Shown: positions 1 to 5,547, numbered from the stretch's first letter. The stretch is DNA of 5,547 nucleotides from Litoreibacter sp. (GCA_013042765.1 JABDPP010000103.1:1-5547); one strand, 5' to 3'. Notes: a model not told the origin generated them from the letters alone. Translations and numbers: made by a program.

Positions 1-44
1 GCGACGAAGGCCGCACCTAACGCCAGATAGCGTGCTATTTTCAT
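1..44 (-). CDS. N-terminus of a secreted protein (partial, signal peptide only)
   Basis: Only the first 14 codons are visible, reading leftward from an ATG at 44-42 and leaving the window at base 1. They encode MKIARYLALGAAFV: a short positively charged start followed by a hydrophobic run, which is the beginning of a Sec-type signal peptide. A purine-rich ribosome binding site (AGGGAG, 56-51) lies six bases before the ATG, which supports this start. The gene is divergent from the TrmB-family regulator at 236, with a candidate promoter at 114-142. A periplasmic solute-binding protein would fit the context, but nothing visible proves the family, so the product should be treated as unknown. Confidence 0.72.
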   Translation of the reverse strand, partial: MKIARYLALGAAFV

Positions 45-113
45 GATTCTCTCCCTGTTCTATCCTTTGAGGACACGGCGCGCTCCCGCGATTTCACCCT
101 GCCCTGGTTCGAG

Positions 114-142
114 ATGCTAGCGGACGATTGACGTTGTGGCAA
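114..142 (-). promoter_or_regulatory. Candidate sigma-70-type promoter for the leftward gene
   Basis: On the minus strand a -35-like TTGCCA (142-137, five of six consensus matches) is separated by 17 bases from a -10-like TAGCAT (119-114, four of six). Transcription would start near 107 and give a leader of roughly 60 bases before the ATG at 44. It overlaps the candidate plus-strand promoter at 128-155, so the two would compete for polymerase. This was found by eye and has no experimental support. Confidence 0.4.
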
Positions 143-155
143 TAGCTACTACAGT
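128..155 (+). promoter_or_regulatory. Candidate promoter for the regulator-hydroxylase operon
   Basis: TTGACG (128-133, five of six matches to the -35 consensus) is followed after 16 bases by TACAGT (150-155, four of six matches to the -10 consensus). Transcription would begin near 161-163, leaving a leader of about 75 bases that contains both inverted repeats at 160-174 and 178-199. The spacing is slightly short and the -10 is weak, as expected for a promoter that needs activation or is regulated. It overlaps the candidate leftward promoter. Confidence 0.4.
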
Positions 156-159
156 GAGT

Positions 160-174
160 TTTGAAGTGATCAAA
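160..174. promoter_or_regulatory. Inverted repeat TTTGA-N5-TCAAA, possible operator
   Basis: Two perfect 5-base arms, TTTGA (160-164) and TCAAA (170-174), flank a 5-base spacer. The site is AT-rich within GC-rich DNA and lies just downstream of the candidate -10 box at 150-155, near the expected transcription start, where a bound repressor would block initiation. It also overlaps a GATC-AAAT-GATC pattern (168-179). The adjacent TrmB-family regulator is the obvious candidate ligand, but that link is inferred from position alone. Confidence 0.35.
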
Positions 175-177
175 TGA

Positions 178-199
178 TCCGACGCCTTGCCGCGTCGGA
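178..199 (+). promoter_or_regulatory. 8-bp perfect hairpin/dyad in the regulator leader
   Basis: TCCGACGC (178-185) and GCGTCGGA (192-199) are perfect reverse complements around the 6-base loop CTTGCC. The stem is GC-rich and would be stable in RNA. No T-run follows on the plus strand, so it is not a standard intrinsic terminator. It ends 36 bases before the regulator ATG and leaves the ribosome binding site at 226-229 free. It could be a protein-binding dyad, an mRNA 5'-stabilising hairpin, or part of an attenuator. The dyad is certain; its role is not. Confidence 0.5.
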
Positions 200-235
200 C
201 TCCTCAGAATTTGTGGAAAAGTCGCGGAGAACAGA

Positions 236-1126
236 ATGAATCAGCACATGAATGCCGATAGGGTGACGATTCTGAGCGATCTGAAACTTCTGGGATTCAG
301 CGACTATGAGGCGCGAATCTATCTTGCAGTTCTCGCCAAGTCGCCGGCCACGGCTTACGAGATTTCAAACAACTCAGGTGTACCCCGCCCTAACACCTAT
401 TCGGTCCTCAAGGCGCTGGCCGCCCGAAAGGCGGTCCTGCCAGTCAGCACCAACCCGATCAAGTATATTCCCCAGCCCCCCGAGAGCCTGTTTAAGTCGA
501 TCGCCATCCAAACGGGTGAGCTGTGCGACACCCTCGCCGACCGGCTATCGGCAATGAATGTCGACCCGGGCGAGCAATATGTCTGGGACATCAGCGGCGA
601 TACCGAGGTGCATGGCAAGGTCGCCGACATGATTGCGGGCGCGACGCAGGTCTTGTGGCTGAAAGCCGAGGCCGCGATCCTGCACAGACATGAGGCGGAA
701 TTGCGCGCCGCCACCGAACGCGGTTCACGGCTCGTCGTCATCCTCTACGGAAACAATCCCGACGAGTTCCGGTTTAACGACAACTGCGAGATCCACGAGC
801 ATGAGGGCTCGGGCTTTCCGATGGGATTTGCCGACAATCACTTCACGCTGACCGTCGATGATGTCGAGACCCTGACAGCAAATGTCAGCCCCACCGTCTC
901 GGCCACCCACACAAAGAACCCCGCCATCGTCAAAATGGCGATCTCGCTTTTGCGCCACGACTACTACATGGCTGAGATGTTCCGCGCGCTCGGCCCGGAA
1001 ATCGATGCCGTGTTCGGCCCGAATTTGCGGTCTTTGCGGCAGCACAGCTACTCGGACGAGCAATTCGCGCAATTCGAGGAGCGGCAGGAAGAACATGCCG
1101 CCCCGAAAGAGGATCGGACATCCTGA
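236..1126 (+). CDS. TrmB-family helix-turn-helix transcriptional regulator
   Basis: A 296-residue cytoplasmic DNA-binding protein. Residues about 13-70 form a TrmB-type winged helix: 'LLGFSDYEARIYLAVLAKSP' followed by 'TAYEISNNSGVPRPNTYSVL' closely matches the family pattern, with the recognition helix around residues 48-61. Residues 83-108 are probably a helical linker. Residues 115-260 resemble the phospholipase-D-like effector domain of bacterial TrmB relatives, including the late 'HDYYMAEMF' (241-249), but no catalytic HxK motif is present, so a sensing rather than enzymatic role is expected. The archaeal sugar-binding domain is not evident. The charged C-terminus (273-296) looks disordered. 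GGAG at 226-229, six bases upstream, supports the ATG at 236; a second ATG at 248 is less well placed. The hydroxylase gene starts seven bases after the stop, so co-transcription is likely. Effector and sign of regulation are unknown. Confidence 0.9.
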   Translation: MNQHMNADRVTILSDLKLLGFSDYEARIYLAVLAKSPATAYEISNNSGVPRPNTYSVLKALAARKAVLPVSTNPIKYIPQPPESLFKSIAIQTGELCDTLADRLSAMNVDPGEQYVWDISGDTEVHGKVADMIAGATQVLWLKAEAAILHRHEAELRAATERGSRLVVILYGNNPDEFRFNDNCEIHEHEGSGFPMGFADNHFTLTVDDVETLTANVSPTVSATHTKNPAIVKMAISLLRHDYYMAEMFRALGPEIDAVFGPNLRSLRQHSYSDEQFAQFEERQEEHAAPKEDRTS

Positions 1127-1133
1127 GGGCGAC

Positions 1134-3359
1134 ATGACACGCGATGCAAAGAGCTCAACACCAATGAGCGCTCGCCTTGAAGACACTCGGATGGTCACCG
1201 GAACGGGCCGGTTCCTGTCCGATTTCCTCGGACCCGACACGCTTCATGCCGGTTTTGTTCGCGCCGAGCAGGCCAGCACGCGGATCGCGGCGCTTGATGT
1301 AATACAGGCAGCTGCGATGCCCGGTGTTCGTGCGGTCTTTACCGCAGCCGACCTCGGCCGTGACGGCGTCGCGCCGATTGCCCATGTCGACCTTCCGCGC
1401 GAAGATGGCGGCACAACTGAACCCTGCCCGATGCCGATCCTCTGCGACACCGACATCCGTCATGCGGGTGAACCCATAGCACTGGTCATCGCCGAGACGG
1501 CCGCGCAGCTTGCGGACGCGATCGAGGCGGCTGAAGTTGATCTGGAACCCATAACACCGGTCTCGGGCACAGCCTTTCTCAGGCAGTTCGGCACGCAGGG
1601 ACCCGCAAGGGCGGCAATGGCCGCAGCGGCGCACAAGCACCGGATCGAGGTCGATATTCCCCGCGTCACTGCGTTCGCGCTGGAACCGCGCTGCGTTATT
1701 GCCCGGGGCGTCACGGACGGAGGCCTGCATTACCGTATGAGCACGCAGAACCCGTTCGCCCTGCGCGCACAGCTGGCCTCGCATTTCGGATGGGATGTGT
1801 CCACGATCCGCGTAGTGGCGGATGATGTCGGCGGATCGTTCGGCATGAAGGGCTACATGTCGCGCGAGGATGCAGCCCTTGCATGGGCGGCGCGAAAGCT
1901 GCAGGTCGAGATCGCGTGGATCCCGACCCGCTCCGAGACAATTCTCGCCGATGCGCAGGGCCGTGGCGCAGCAGGCTCTCTTCAGGTCGGGCTCGACGAA
2001 GATCTCAAGATCGTTGCAATCGAAGGCCAGTTCGACATCGATATCGGCGCCTATCCCACGCATCTCGCCTTCGGACTGATGAACAATGTCAACGGGCTCA
2101 CCGGCATGTACGAGGTACCGGAGATCTTCGTGGAGATAGCGGGACAGCTCTCTCCGCGCCTTCCTCTGGTGCCCTTCCGCGGCAATGGCCGGCCCGAGAC
2201 AACCTATGCCATCGAGCGCGCGCTGGACGTTGCCGCACGCAAGATCGGTGTTGATCCGATCGAGCTGCGTCGGCGCAACCTGATCGGCCCCGATGCCATG
2301 CCCGTGACGACCGGACTGGGCTTTACGATCGATTGCGGAGATTTTCCGAAGGTCATGCAGGCGGCCCTTGATTTGAACCCGGGCGCGCAGGAGCGCAAGC
2401 GAGCGGCGCAGGCCCGCGGTATGCTCTACGGTGTCGGGCTCGCCAATTGCATCGAGAGCGCCGGCGGCCCCGTACGCAAACCCCGACCGGATTTTGCGCG
2501 CCTCGAAGTGGCGGGAGACGGGACTGTGACACTTTCCCCGGGCGTGATGTCCGTGGGACAGGGCCATGAGACCACGCTGAGCGAGATGGTTGCAAACCGT
2601 CTGCAGATCGATGCGGCCCGGATTATCTACCGGCACGGCGATACGGAGGCTCTATCCAACGGGCGCGGGAGCGGCGGCTCGGCCGGTCTGACCGTGGCAG
2701 GCTCGGCAGTCTGTACAGCGCTTGAAGAGTTGATTGCGCAAGGCAGCCGGCATGCGGCTGCGTCTTTCGGGTGCAGCGCATCTGAGATTGCCTATCGCGA
2801 CGGCGCCTTTCACCGCGAAGGCACGAACGAGAACCTGCCCCTTGCCGCGCTTGCAAGCATGACAGGCGGAATTGATATCGAGAGCAGTTTCACGCCACCG
2901 GCGGCGACCTTTCCCAACGGGGCGCACATCTGCGAGGTCGAGATCGATCCTGAAACCGGCATGACCAAGATCACCCGTTACGTCGCGGTTGAGGATGTGG
3001 GACGGATTCTCAACCAGGTTCTCGTCGAAGGACAGCTTCATGGCGGAATTGGCCAGGGGTTGTCGCTGGGTCTCGGCGAACAGATCGCCTTTGACGAGCA
3101 GCACCAGATACTGACCGGCAGCCTGATGGATTACCGGCTCGCGCGCGCCGAAGATCTGCCGATGATCGAAACAGGATCCGTTGAGGTGCCCACCGCGCTG
3201 AACCCGTTGGGCGTCAAGGGCGTCGGCGAAGCCGGTGCCGTCGGCGCGACTGCAGCCTTGGCCTCAGCAGTTTCCGACGCTTTGTGGCGCGCGGGCGTGG
3301 AGGATTTTGATTTGCCCGCGACCCCGCTTCGGATCTGGGAAGCCCTGCAAAGGCGATAA
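1134..3359 (+). CDS. Xanthine dehydrogenase-family molybdopterin-binding (large, catalytic) subunit
   Basis: A 741-residue molybdenum hydroxylase large subunit, near the family's usual 750-800. Such enzymes hydroxylate a substrate carbon with water and pass electrons to iron-sulfur and FAD partners. Residues about 20-130 are the aldehyde oxidase/xanthine dehydrogenase hammerhead domain; about 155-385 and 410-700 are the two cofactor-binding domains. By analogy with bovine xanthine oxidase, Q205 (in STQ) matches Gln767, F236 (GGSFG) Phe798, R349 (PFRGNGRPE) Arg880 and E699 (GVKGVGEAG) the catalytic Glu1261. GQGHETT (475-481) is the cofactor contact loop. The CO dehydrogenase cysteine loop is absent, and Gly240 sits where true xanthine dehydrogenases have Glu802. 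No Tat signal is seen, so it is probably cytoplasmic. ATG 1134 is chosen because GAGG (1125-1128) lies five bases upstream; the frame is open further upstream, but that part overlaps the regulator and is not family-like. Substrate unknown. Confidence 0.93.
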   Translation: MTRDAKSSTPMSARLEDTRMVTGTGRFLSDFLGPDTLHAGFVRAEQASTRIAALDVIQAAAMPGVRAVFTAADLGRDGVAPIAHVDLPREDGGTTEPCPMPILCDTDIRHAGEPIALVIAETAAQLADAIEAAEVDLEPITPVSGTAFLRQFGTQGPARAAMAAAAHKHRIEVDIPRVTAFALEPRCVIARGVTDGGLHYRMSTQNPFALRAQLASHFGWDVSTIRVVADDVGGSFGMKGYMSREDAALAWAARKLQVEIAWIPTRSETILADAQGRGAAGSLQVGLDEDLKIVAIEGQFDIDIGAYPTHLAFGLMNNVNGLTGMYEVPEIFVEIAGQLSPRLPLVPFRGNGRPETTYAIERALDVAARKIGVDPIELRRRNLIGPDAMPVTTGLGFTIDCGDFPKVMQAALDLNPGAQERKRAAQARGMLYGVGLANCIESAGGPVRKPRPDFARLEVAGDGTVTLSPGVMSVGQGHETTLSEMVANRLQIDAARIIYRHGDTEALSNGRGSGGSAGLTVAGSAVCTALEELIAQGSRHAAASFGCSASEIAYRDGAFHREGTNENLPLAALASMTGGIDIESSFTPPAATFPNGAHICEVEIDPETGMTKITRYVAVEDVGRILNQVLVEGQLHGGIGQGLSLGLGEQIAFDEQHQILTGSLMDYRLARAEDLPMIETGSVEVPTALNPLGVKGVGEAGAVGATAALASAVSDALWRAGVEDFDLPATPLRIWEALQRR

Positions 3360-3412
3360 ATGGCGCTCGCCAGCCTGTGCCGAACAAGCCAACAGACAAG
3401 TCTGACCCTACC

Positions 3413-3609
3413 TCATTTCGGGCTCTACGGATTAATTGAAACCTTCGATCCCGCCCCGTGCAGGGCTTTGCATTGATCTGGGCTTGAGCACCTTCCTGTG
3501 AGGGAGCCATCATCGCCGCGCCACAGTCGTGAACATAGAGAATTCGGCGGCAGGATGGCTCCTCGGCCGTCACGAGAGGATACCGCCCAAACATACCCGA
3601 CCGAAATGA
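3413..3609. repeat. Inverted-repeat-bounded block (about 197 bp)
   Basis: TCATTTCGG at 3413-3421 and its exact reverse complement CCGAAATGA at 3601-3609 bound a non-coding block that also contains the hairpin at 3503-3562. Nested inverted repeats like these could mark a small non-autonomous mobile element or a decayed insertion sequence, or simply a structured 3' region. No target-site duplication is evident beside the ends and no transposase remnant was recognised. A single 9-base pair of this kind in 200 bases is not rare, so the block as a unit is only tentatively supported. Confidence 0.3.
3503..3562. other. Long imperfect hairpin in the intergenic spacer
   Basis: GGAGCCATC (3503-3511) pairs perfectly with GATGGCTCC (3554-3562). 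After a small internal loop (2 bases on one side, 4 on the other) CGCCG (3514-3518) pairs with CGGCG (3545-3549), giving 14 base pairs around a 26-base loop. There is no T-run after either side, so it is not a standard terminator. It would lie in the 3' untranslated region of the hydroxylase transcript if that transcript reads through, and could stabilise the RNA or reflect an old mobile element. Confidence 0.45.
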
Positions 3610-3622
3610 TTTGAGCCTTTGC

Positions 3623-3656
3623 AAAAGAAAAAGGGCGGGGCTTTGCGGCCCCGCCC
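3623..3656 (-). terminator. Rho-independent terminator of the ABC-transporter operon
   Basis: A perfect 9-bp GC-only stem, GGGCGGGGC (3633-3641) with GCCCCGCCC (3648-3656), closes a 6-base interval that can add one wobble pair. Reading leftward, the stem is followed at once by TTTTTCTTTT (3632-3623). It lies 22 bases beyond the stop codon of the substrate-binding protein gene. In the rightward direction the stem is followed by GATACGTCTTTCTC, a poor T-tract, so it may at best weakly stop the hydroxylase transcript as well. Confidence 0.93.
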
Positions 3657-3678
3657 GATACGTCTTTCTCAGGACAGC

Positions 3679-4701
3679 TTAGCTGCTCATCTTGCCTGTG
3701 CCGCAGCCCATGCCGGCGGCTTTATCGAGGTAGGACTGATCCACGAAGGTGTTCGCGTCGAGCTGCTTGTCCAACTCGCCACCTTCATAAAGCAGGTCGG
3801 CCAGCGCCTGGTAGCCAGAAGTGTCCAGCAGTTCCGCCGGTGTGGTCGGGAACATGTTGATGCTCTGTGCCACGTCGTAGAACTTCGCAACGGCCTCTTC
3901 ATTGGCACCGCGGACGTTGTCCATGGTGTAGGAGACGAAGTTCTCCTTGCTGGAGTTGATCCAGTTGTTCACCTCGAGATTGGCGCAGGCCATCGCAACG
4001 GCGAGATCTTCATTCGCCTCGATGTACTCACGCTCCGCAAAGACGGCACGCGAGGACAGGCCCGGCACGATATCCGCGACATAACCCAGAAGCTGCGCGT
4101 TGGCACCCTGGGCTTCAAGCGCAAGCCAGTTGTCGATATAGACCACGGTTGCGTTTACCTGCCCGGCCATGATTGCGGCCGCGCGTTCGCTGCTGCCGCC
4201 AACCGGAACAACCGCCACGTCAACCTCTGGCTCCAGCCCGTTCTGCTTGAGCATGTAGCGGAACAACATACCGTTGAAGCCGCCCGGGCCACTCGTACCG
4301 ATGGCTTTGCCCTTCAGGTCGGCAATGGAGTCAACACCGGGGGTGGAGACGATCGCATAGTGCATCGTCGAGATCGGCGCGCCAATTGCGACCACGTCGA
4401 CACCACGGGTCTGGCCTATCAGGATTTCATCGGAGCTGCGCGAAGCGACATCGATCCGGTCGGCAATAATGGCTTCAAGCCCGGAAATGCTGGGCAGCTC
4501 GACGCGCGTGACATCCGCACCCCAGCCTTCCAGCATCTCGATCATGCGCAATGTGCCGATGTTAAGCACCTGCGCCTGCGCGGTACCGATCGTCACGGAT
4601 TTGCCGCTCAAATCGAAGCCATCCGCGGATGCACCGGTTGCTGTCGCGGCCGCAAAGGCCACGCCGGTCAAAAGGGTCTTCATACGTGTCTTGGTATTCA
4701 T
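3679..4701 (-). CDS. ABC transporter substrate-binding protein, SsuA/TauA/NMT1-like
   Basis: A 340-residue periplasmic solute-binding protein. Residues 1-26 are a Sec signal peptide (basic start, hydrophobic core, likely cleavage after ASA at 24-26). The mature part has the two-lobe type II fold of the NMT1/THI5 and SsuA/TauA group: 'SVTIGTAQA' (35-43) opens lobe 1, 'IADRIDVA' (79-86) follows, 'SIADLKGKAIGTSGPG' (125-140) is the typical hinge and ligand loop, and 'AAIMAGQVNATVV' (175-187) lies in lobe 2. Relatives bind sulfonates, nitriles, pyrimidine precursors or aromatic acids, so the ligand cannot be named. The two cysteines of the mature protein (C239, C333) could form a disulfide. GGAGGAG (4715-4709), seven bases before the ATG, is a very strong ribosome site and decides the start. 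The permease gene lies 128 bases upstream on the same strand and a strong terminator follows. Confidence 0.92.
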   Translation of the reverse strand: MNTKTRMKTLLTGVAFAAATATGASADGFDLSGKSVTIGTAQAQVLNIGTLRMIEMLEGWGADVTRVELPSISGLEAIIADRIDVASRSSDEILIGQTRGVDVVAIGAPISTMHYAIVSTPGVDSIADLKGKAIGTSGPGGFNGMLFRYMLKQNGLEPEVDVAVVPVGGSSERAAAIMAGQVNATVVYIDNWLALEAQGANAQLLGYVADIVPGLSSRAVFAEREYIEANEDLAVAMACANLEVNNWINSSKENFVSYTMDNVRGANEEAVAKFYDVAQSINMFPTTPAELLDTSGYQALADLLYEGGELDKQLDANTFVDQSYLDKAAGMGCGTGKMSS

Positions 4702-4731
4702 TGTCTTTCTCCTCCAGTAGACAGTTTGTTC

Positions 4732-4761
4732 TGCGTGCCGGCTCCGCAGAGCCGACGCACA
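4732..4761 (-). other. Hairpin between permease and binding-protein genes
   Basis: CGGCTC (4739-4744) and GAGCCG (4749-4754) form a 6-bp perfect stem with the tetraloop CGCA. Beyond one mismatch the pairing continues imperfectly out to 4732/4761. No T-run follows on the minus strand, so it is not an intrinsic terminator. It sits in the 128-base gap upstream of the binding-protein ribosome site. Hairpins in such gaps of transporter operons often shield processed mRNA and raise binding-protein levels over membrane components; that role here is inference. Confidence 0.5.
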
Positions 4762-4829
4762 AGCTTGGTTTGATGTCCGGGTTTATTTGGTTACCGCTCT
4801 CCTCCGGAACGTGTCTTGATGCGGCAAAC

Positions 4830-5547
4830 TCAGGCGCCCTTCCAGCTCTGGAATCTGCGTTCCAGCATGTCGAGCGTCGTAACGATTATGGTTCCCATCA
4901 CAGCGATCACGACGACCGCGCAAAGCATCTTGGCCGGCAGAAGTTCCGACGATCCCTGCGTGATGACACCGCCGAGACCTACGATCTGCAGGAACATCTC
5001 GCCGATGATGACGCCAACAATGGCCCGCTCGGCACCAATCCGAAGACCGGCAAGAACGAACGGAATGGCGCCCGGGATCAGGACGTGGCGGGCCAACTGG
5101 ACCCGGCTGACCTGATAGGAATGGGCCACTTCAAGCAGATCGGGGCGCGCATGGCGCACACCTTGCGCGGTGTTCACGCTGATCGCGATGGCGGACCAGA
5201 AGAACACCAGGAACAGGCGCGCCTCAAACCCGATGCCGAACCAGACGACAATCAGCGGCACCACGACCACACGGGGCGTTGCGAAGACCGCGTAGAGATA
5301 GGGTTGCAAGATGTCGCCGAAGCGATCCCATGCGCCCATCAAGATGCCGAAAGGCACCCCGACGATCACGGCGAGGAAGTAGCCCAGAAACAGGGCCTTC
5401 ATCGTGATCTTTGCGGCGGCAACCAGCTCACCGGAGGCAAGAAGCTCGCCAAACTGCGCGGCCACCATGCTGGGCGGGGCGAAGAGCAAAGGGTTGATGC
5501 TGCGCCCGACAAGCTCCCAGCCGCCGAAGACGACAAAGAGGCTCAGG
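4830..5547 (-). CDS. ABC transporter permease, SsuC/TauC-like (5' end off the window)
   Basis: Inner-membrane permease of the binding-protein-dependent family that pairs with SsuA/TauA-type binding proteins. The frame is open to the right edge, so 238 C-terminal residues are visible and the true start is beyond 5547. The TTG at 5489 is unlikely to be the start because family-like sequence ('FGGWELVGRSINPLLFAPPS') runs through it. Numbering from the first full codon, membrane segments lie near 1-16, 50-72, 86-104, 109-126, 161-183 and 207-226. The cytoplasmic EAA loop that contacts the ATPase is at 139-160 ('EVAHSYQVSRVQLARHVLIP'); its usual glycine is replaced by Q145. The usual family length is about 250-270, so roughly 10-30 residues are missing. 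It is transcribed toward the binding-protein gene, probably in one operon. The ATPase gene is not in view and presumably lies upstream, to the right. Confidence 0.92.
   Translation of the reverse strand, partial: LSLFVVFGGWELVGRSINPLLFAPPSMVAAQFGELLASGELVAAAKITMKALFLGYFLAVIVGVPFGILMGAWDRFGDILQPYLYAVFATPRVVVVPLIVVWFGIGFEARLFLVFFWSAIAISVNTAQGVRHARPDLLEVAHSYQVSRVQLARHVLIPGAIPFVLAGLRIGAERAIVGVIIGEMFLQIVGLGGVITQGSSELLPAKMLCAVVVIAVMGTIIVTTLDMLERRFQSWKGA

Larger units (their letters stand above)
3360..3622. other. Gene-free spacer between convergent operons
   Basis: No convincing coding region was found in any of the six frames. The minus-strand open frame reaching back into the hydroxylase gene (3214-3624) is arginine-rich, resembles no family I recognise, and is judged spurious. 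The spacer contains a short palindrome, CAGAC-AA-GTCTG (3393-3404), 33 bases after the hydroxylase stop, and the inverted-repeat block listed separately at 3413-3609. No clear T-run terminator for the plus-strand operon is visible here. GCCC-CGTGCA-GGGC (3453-3466) is too short to count. Confidence 0.7.

Noticed and set aside
882..1133. An 84-residue N-terminal extension of the hydroxylase frame
   Set aside because: It overlaps the regulator in another frame, its composition is not family-like, and the ATG at 1134 has a well-placed ribosome site and the expected N-terminal sequence.
1155..2636. A 493-codon open frame on the minus strand, antisense to the hydroxylase gene
   Set aside because: Its translation resembles no family I recognise, while the plus-strand frame carries clear family motifs throughout. 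Long antisense frames are common opposite GC-rich genes.
1134..3359. Assignment as aerobic CO dehydrogenase large subunit (coxL)
   Set aside because: The cysteine-containing active-site loop needed for the copper-molybdenum centre is replaced by PFRGNGRPE.
3393..3404. Palindrome CAGAC-AA-GTCTG as an operator
   Set aside because: Five-base arms arise easily by chance, and the site lies downstream of a stop codon with no promoter nearby. It is only noted in the spacer entry.
3214..3624. A 136-codon minus-strand open frame covering the spacer and the hydroxylase 3' end
   Set aside because: It is arginine-rich with a low-complexity tail, lies across the catalytic-glutamate region of the real gene, and shows no family similarity that I can recognise.
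3619..4773. A 384-codon open frame on the plus strand, antisense to the binding-protein gene
   Set aside because: It overlaps the terminator and the whole binding-protein gene and has no recognisable domain. The minus-strand frame has a signal peptide, a strong ribosome site and a terminator.
4830..5489. TTG at 5489 as the permease start
   Set aside because: The frame stays open to the window edge with family-typical sequence upstream, so the gene is truncated by the window rather than starting there.

Overview
The window is high-GC DNA with compact genes, clear Shine-Dalgarno sites and protein families typical of a heterotrophic Proteobacterium. An alphaproteobacterium, perhaps of the Rhodobacteraceae/Roseobacter type, is the best guess. 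That placement rests on composition and protein flavour only; the window holds no rRNA or other marker gene.

Layout, left to right. (1) At 1-44 on the minus strand are the first codons of a secreted protein with a signal peptide; the rest lies off the window. (2) At 45-235 is a divergent control region, with a candidate promoter on each strand and two inverted repeats in the leader of the plus-strand genes. (3) At 236-1126 (+) is a TrmB-family transcription regulator. (4) Seven bases later, at 1134-3359 (+), is the large molybdenum-cofactor-binding (catalytic) subunit of a xanthine dehydrogenase/CO dehydrogenase-family hydroxylase. The spacing makes these two a likely operon. (5) At 3360-3678 is a gene-free stretch holding nested inverted repeats and a strong intrinsic terminator for the minus-strand genes. 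(6) At 3679-4701 (-) is a periplasmic substrate-binding protein of the SsuA/TauA/NMT1 type. (7) At 4830-5547 (-) is the matching ABC-transporter permease, running off the right edge. The permease and binding protein are transcribed leftward, converging on the hydroxylase operon.

How the parts may work together (inference). The ABC importer could bring in a small organic compound, the molybdenum enzyme could hydroxylate it, and the TrmB-type regulator could sense the compound or a product. The substrate cannot be read from the sequence. The hydroxylase has the universal catalytic glutamate but lacks the CO dehydrogenase cysteine loop and the glutamate of true xanthine dehydrogenases that contacts purines. 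The iron-sulfur and FAD subunits that such an enzyme normally needs are not in this window.

No CRISPR array, tRNA, rRNA or intact insertion sequence was seen. The most noteworthy points are the orphan catalytic subunit paired with a TrmB regulator, its atypical cofactor motifs, the structured divergent promoter region, and the inverted-repeat block downstream of the hydroxylase.
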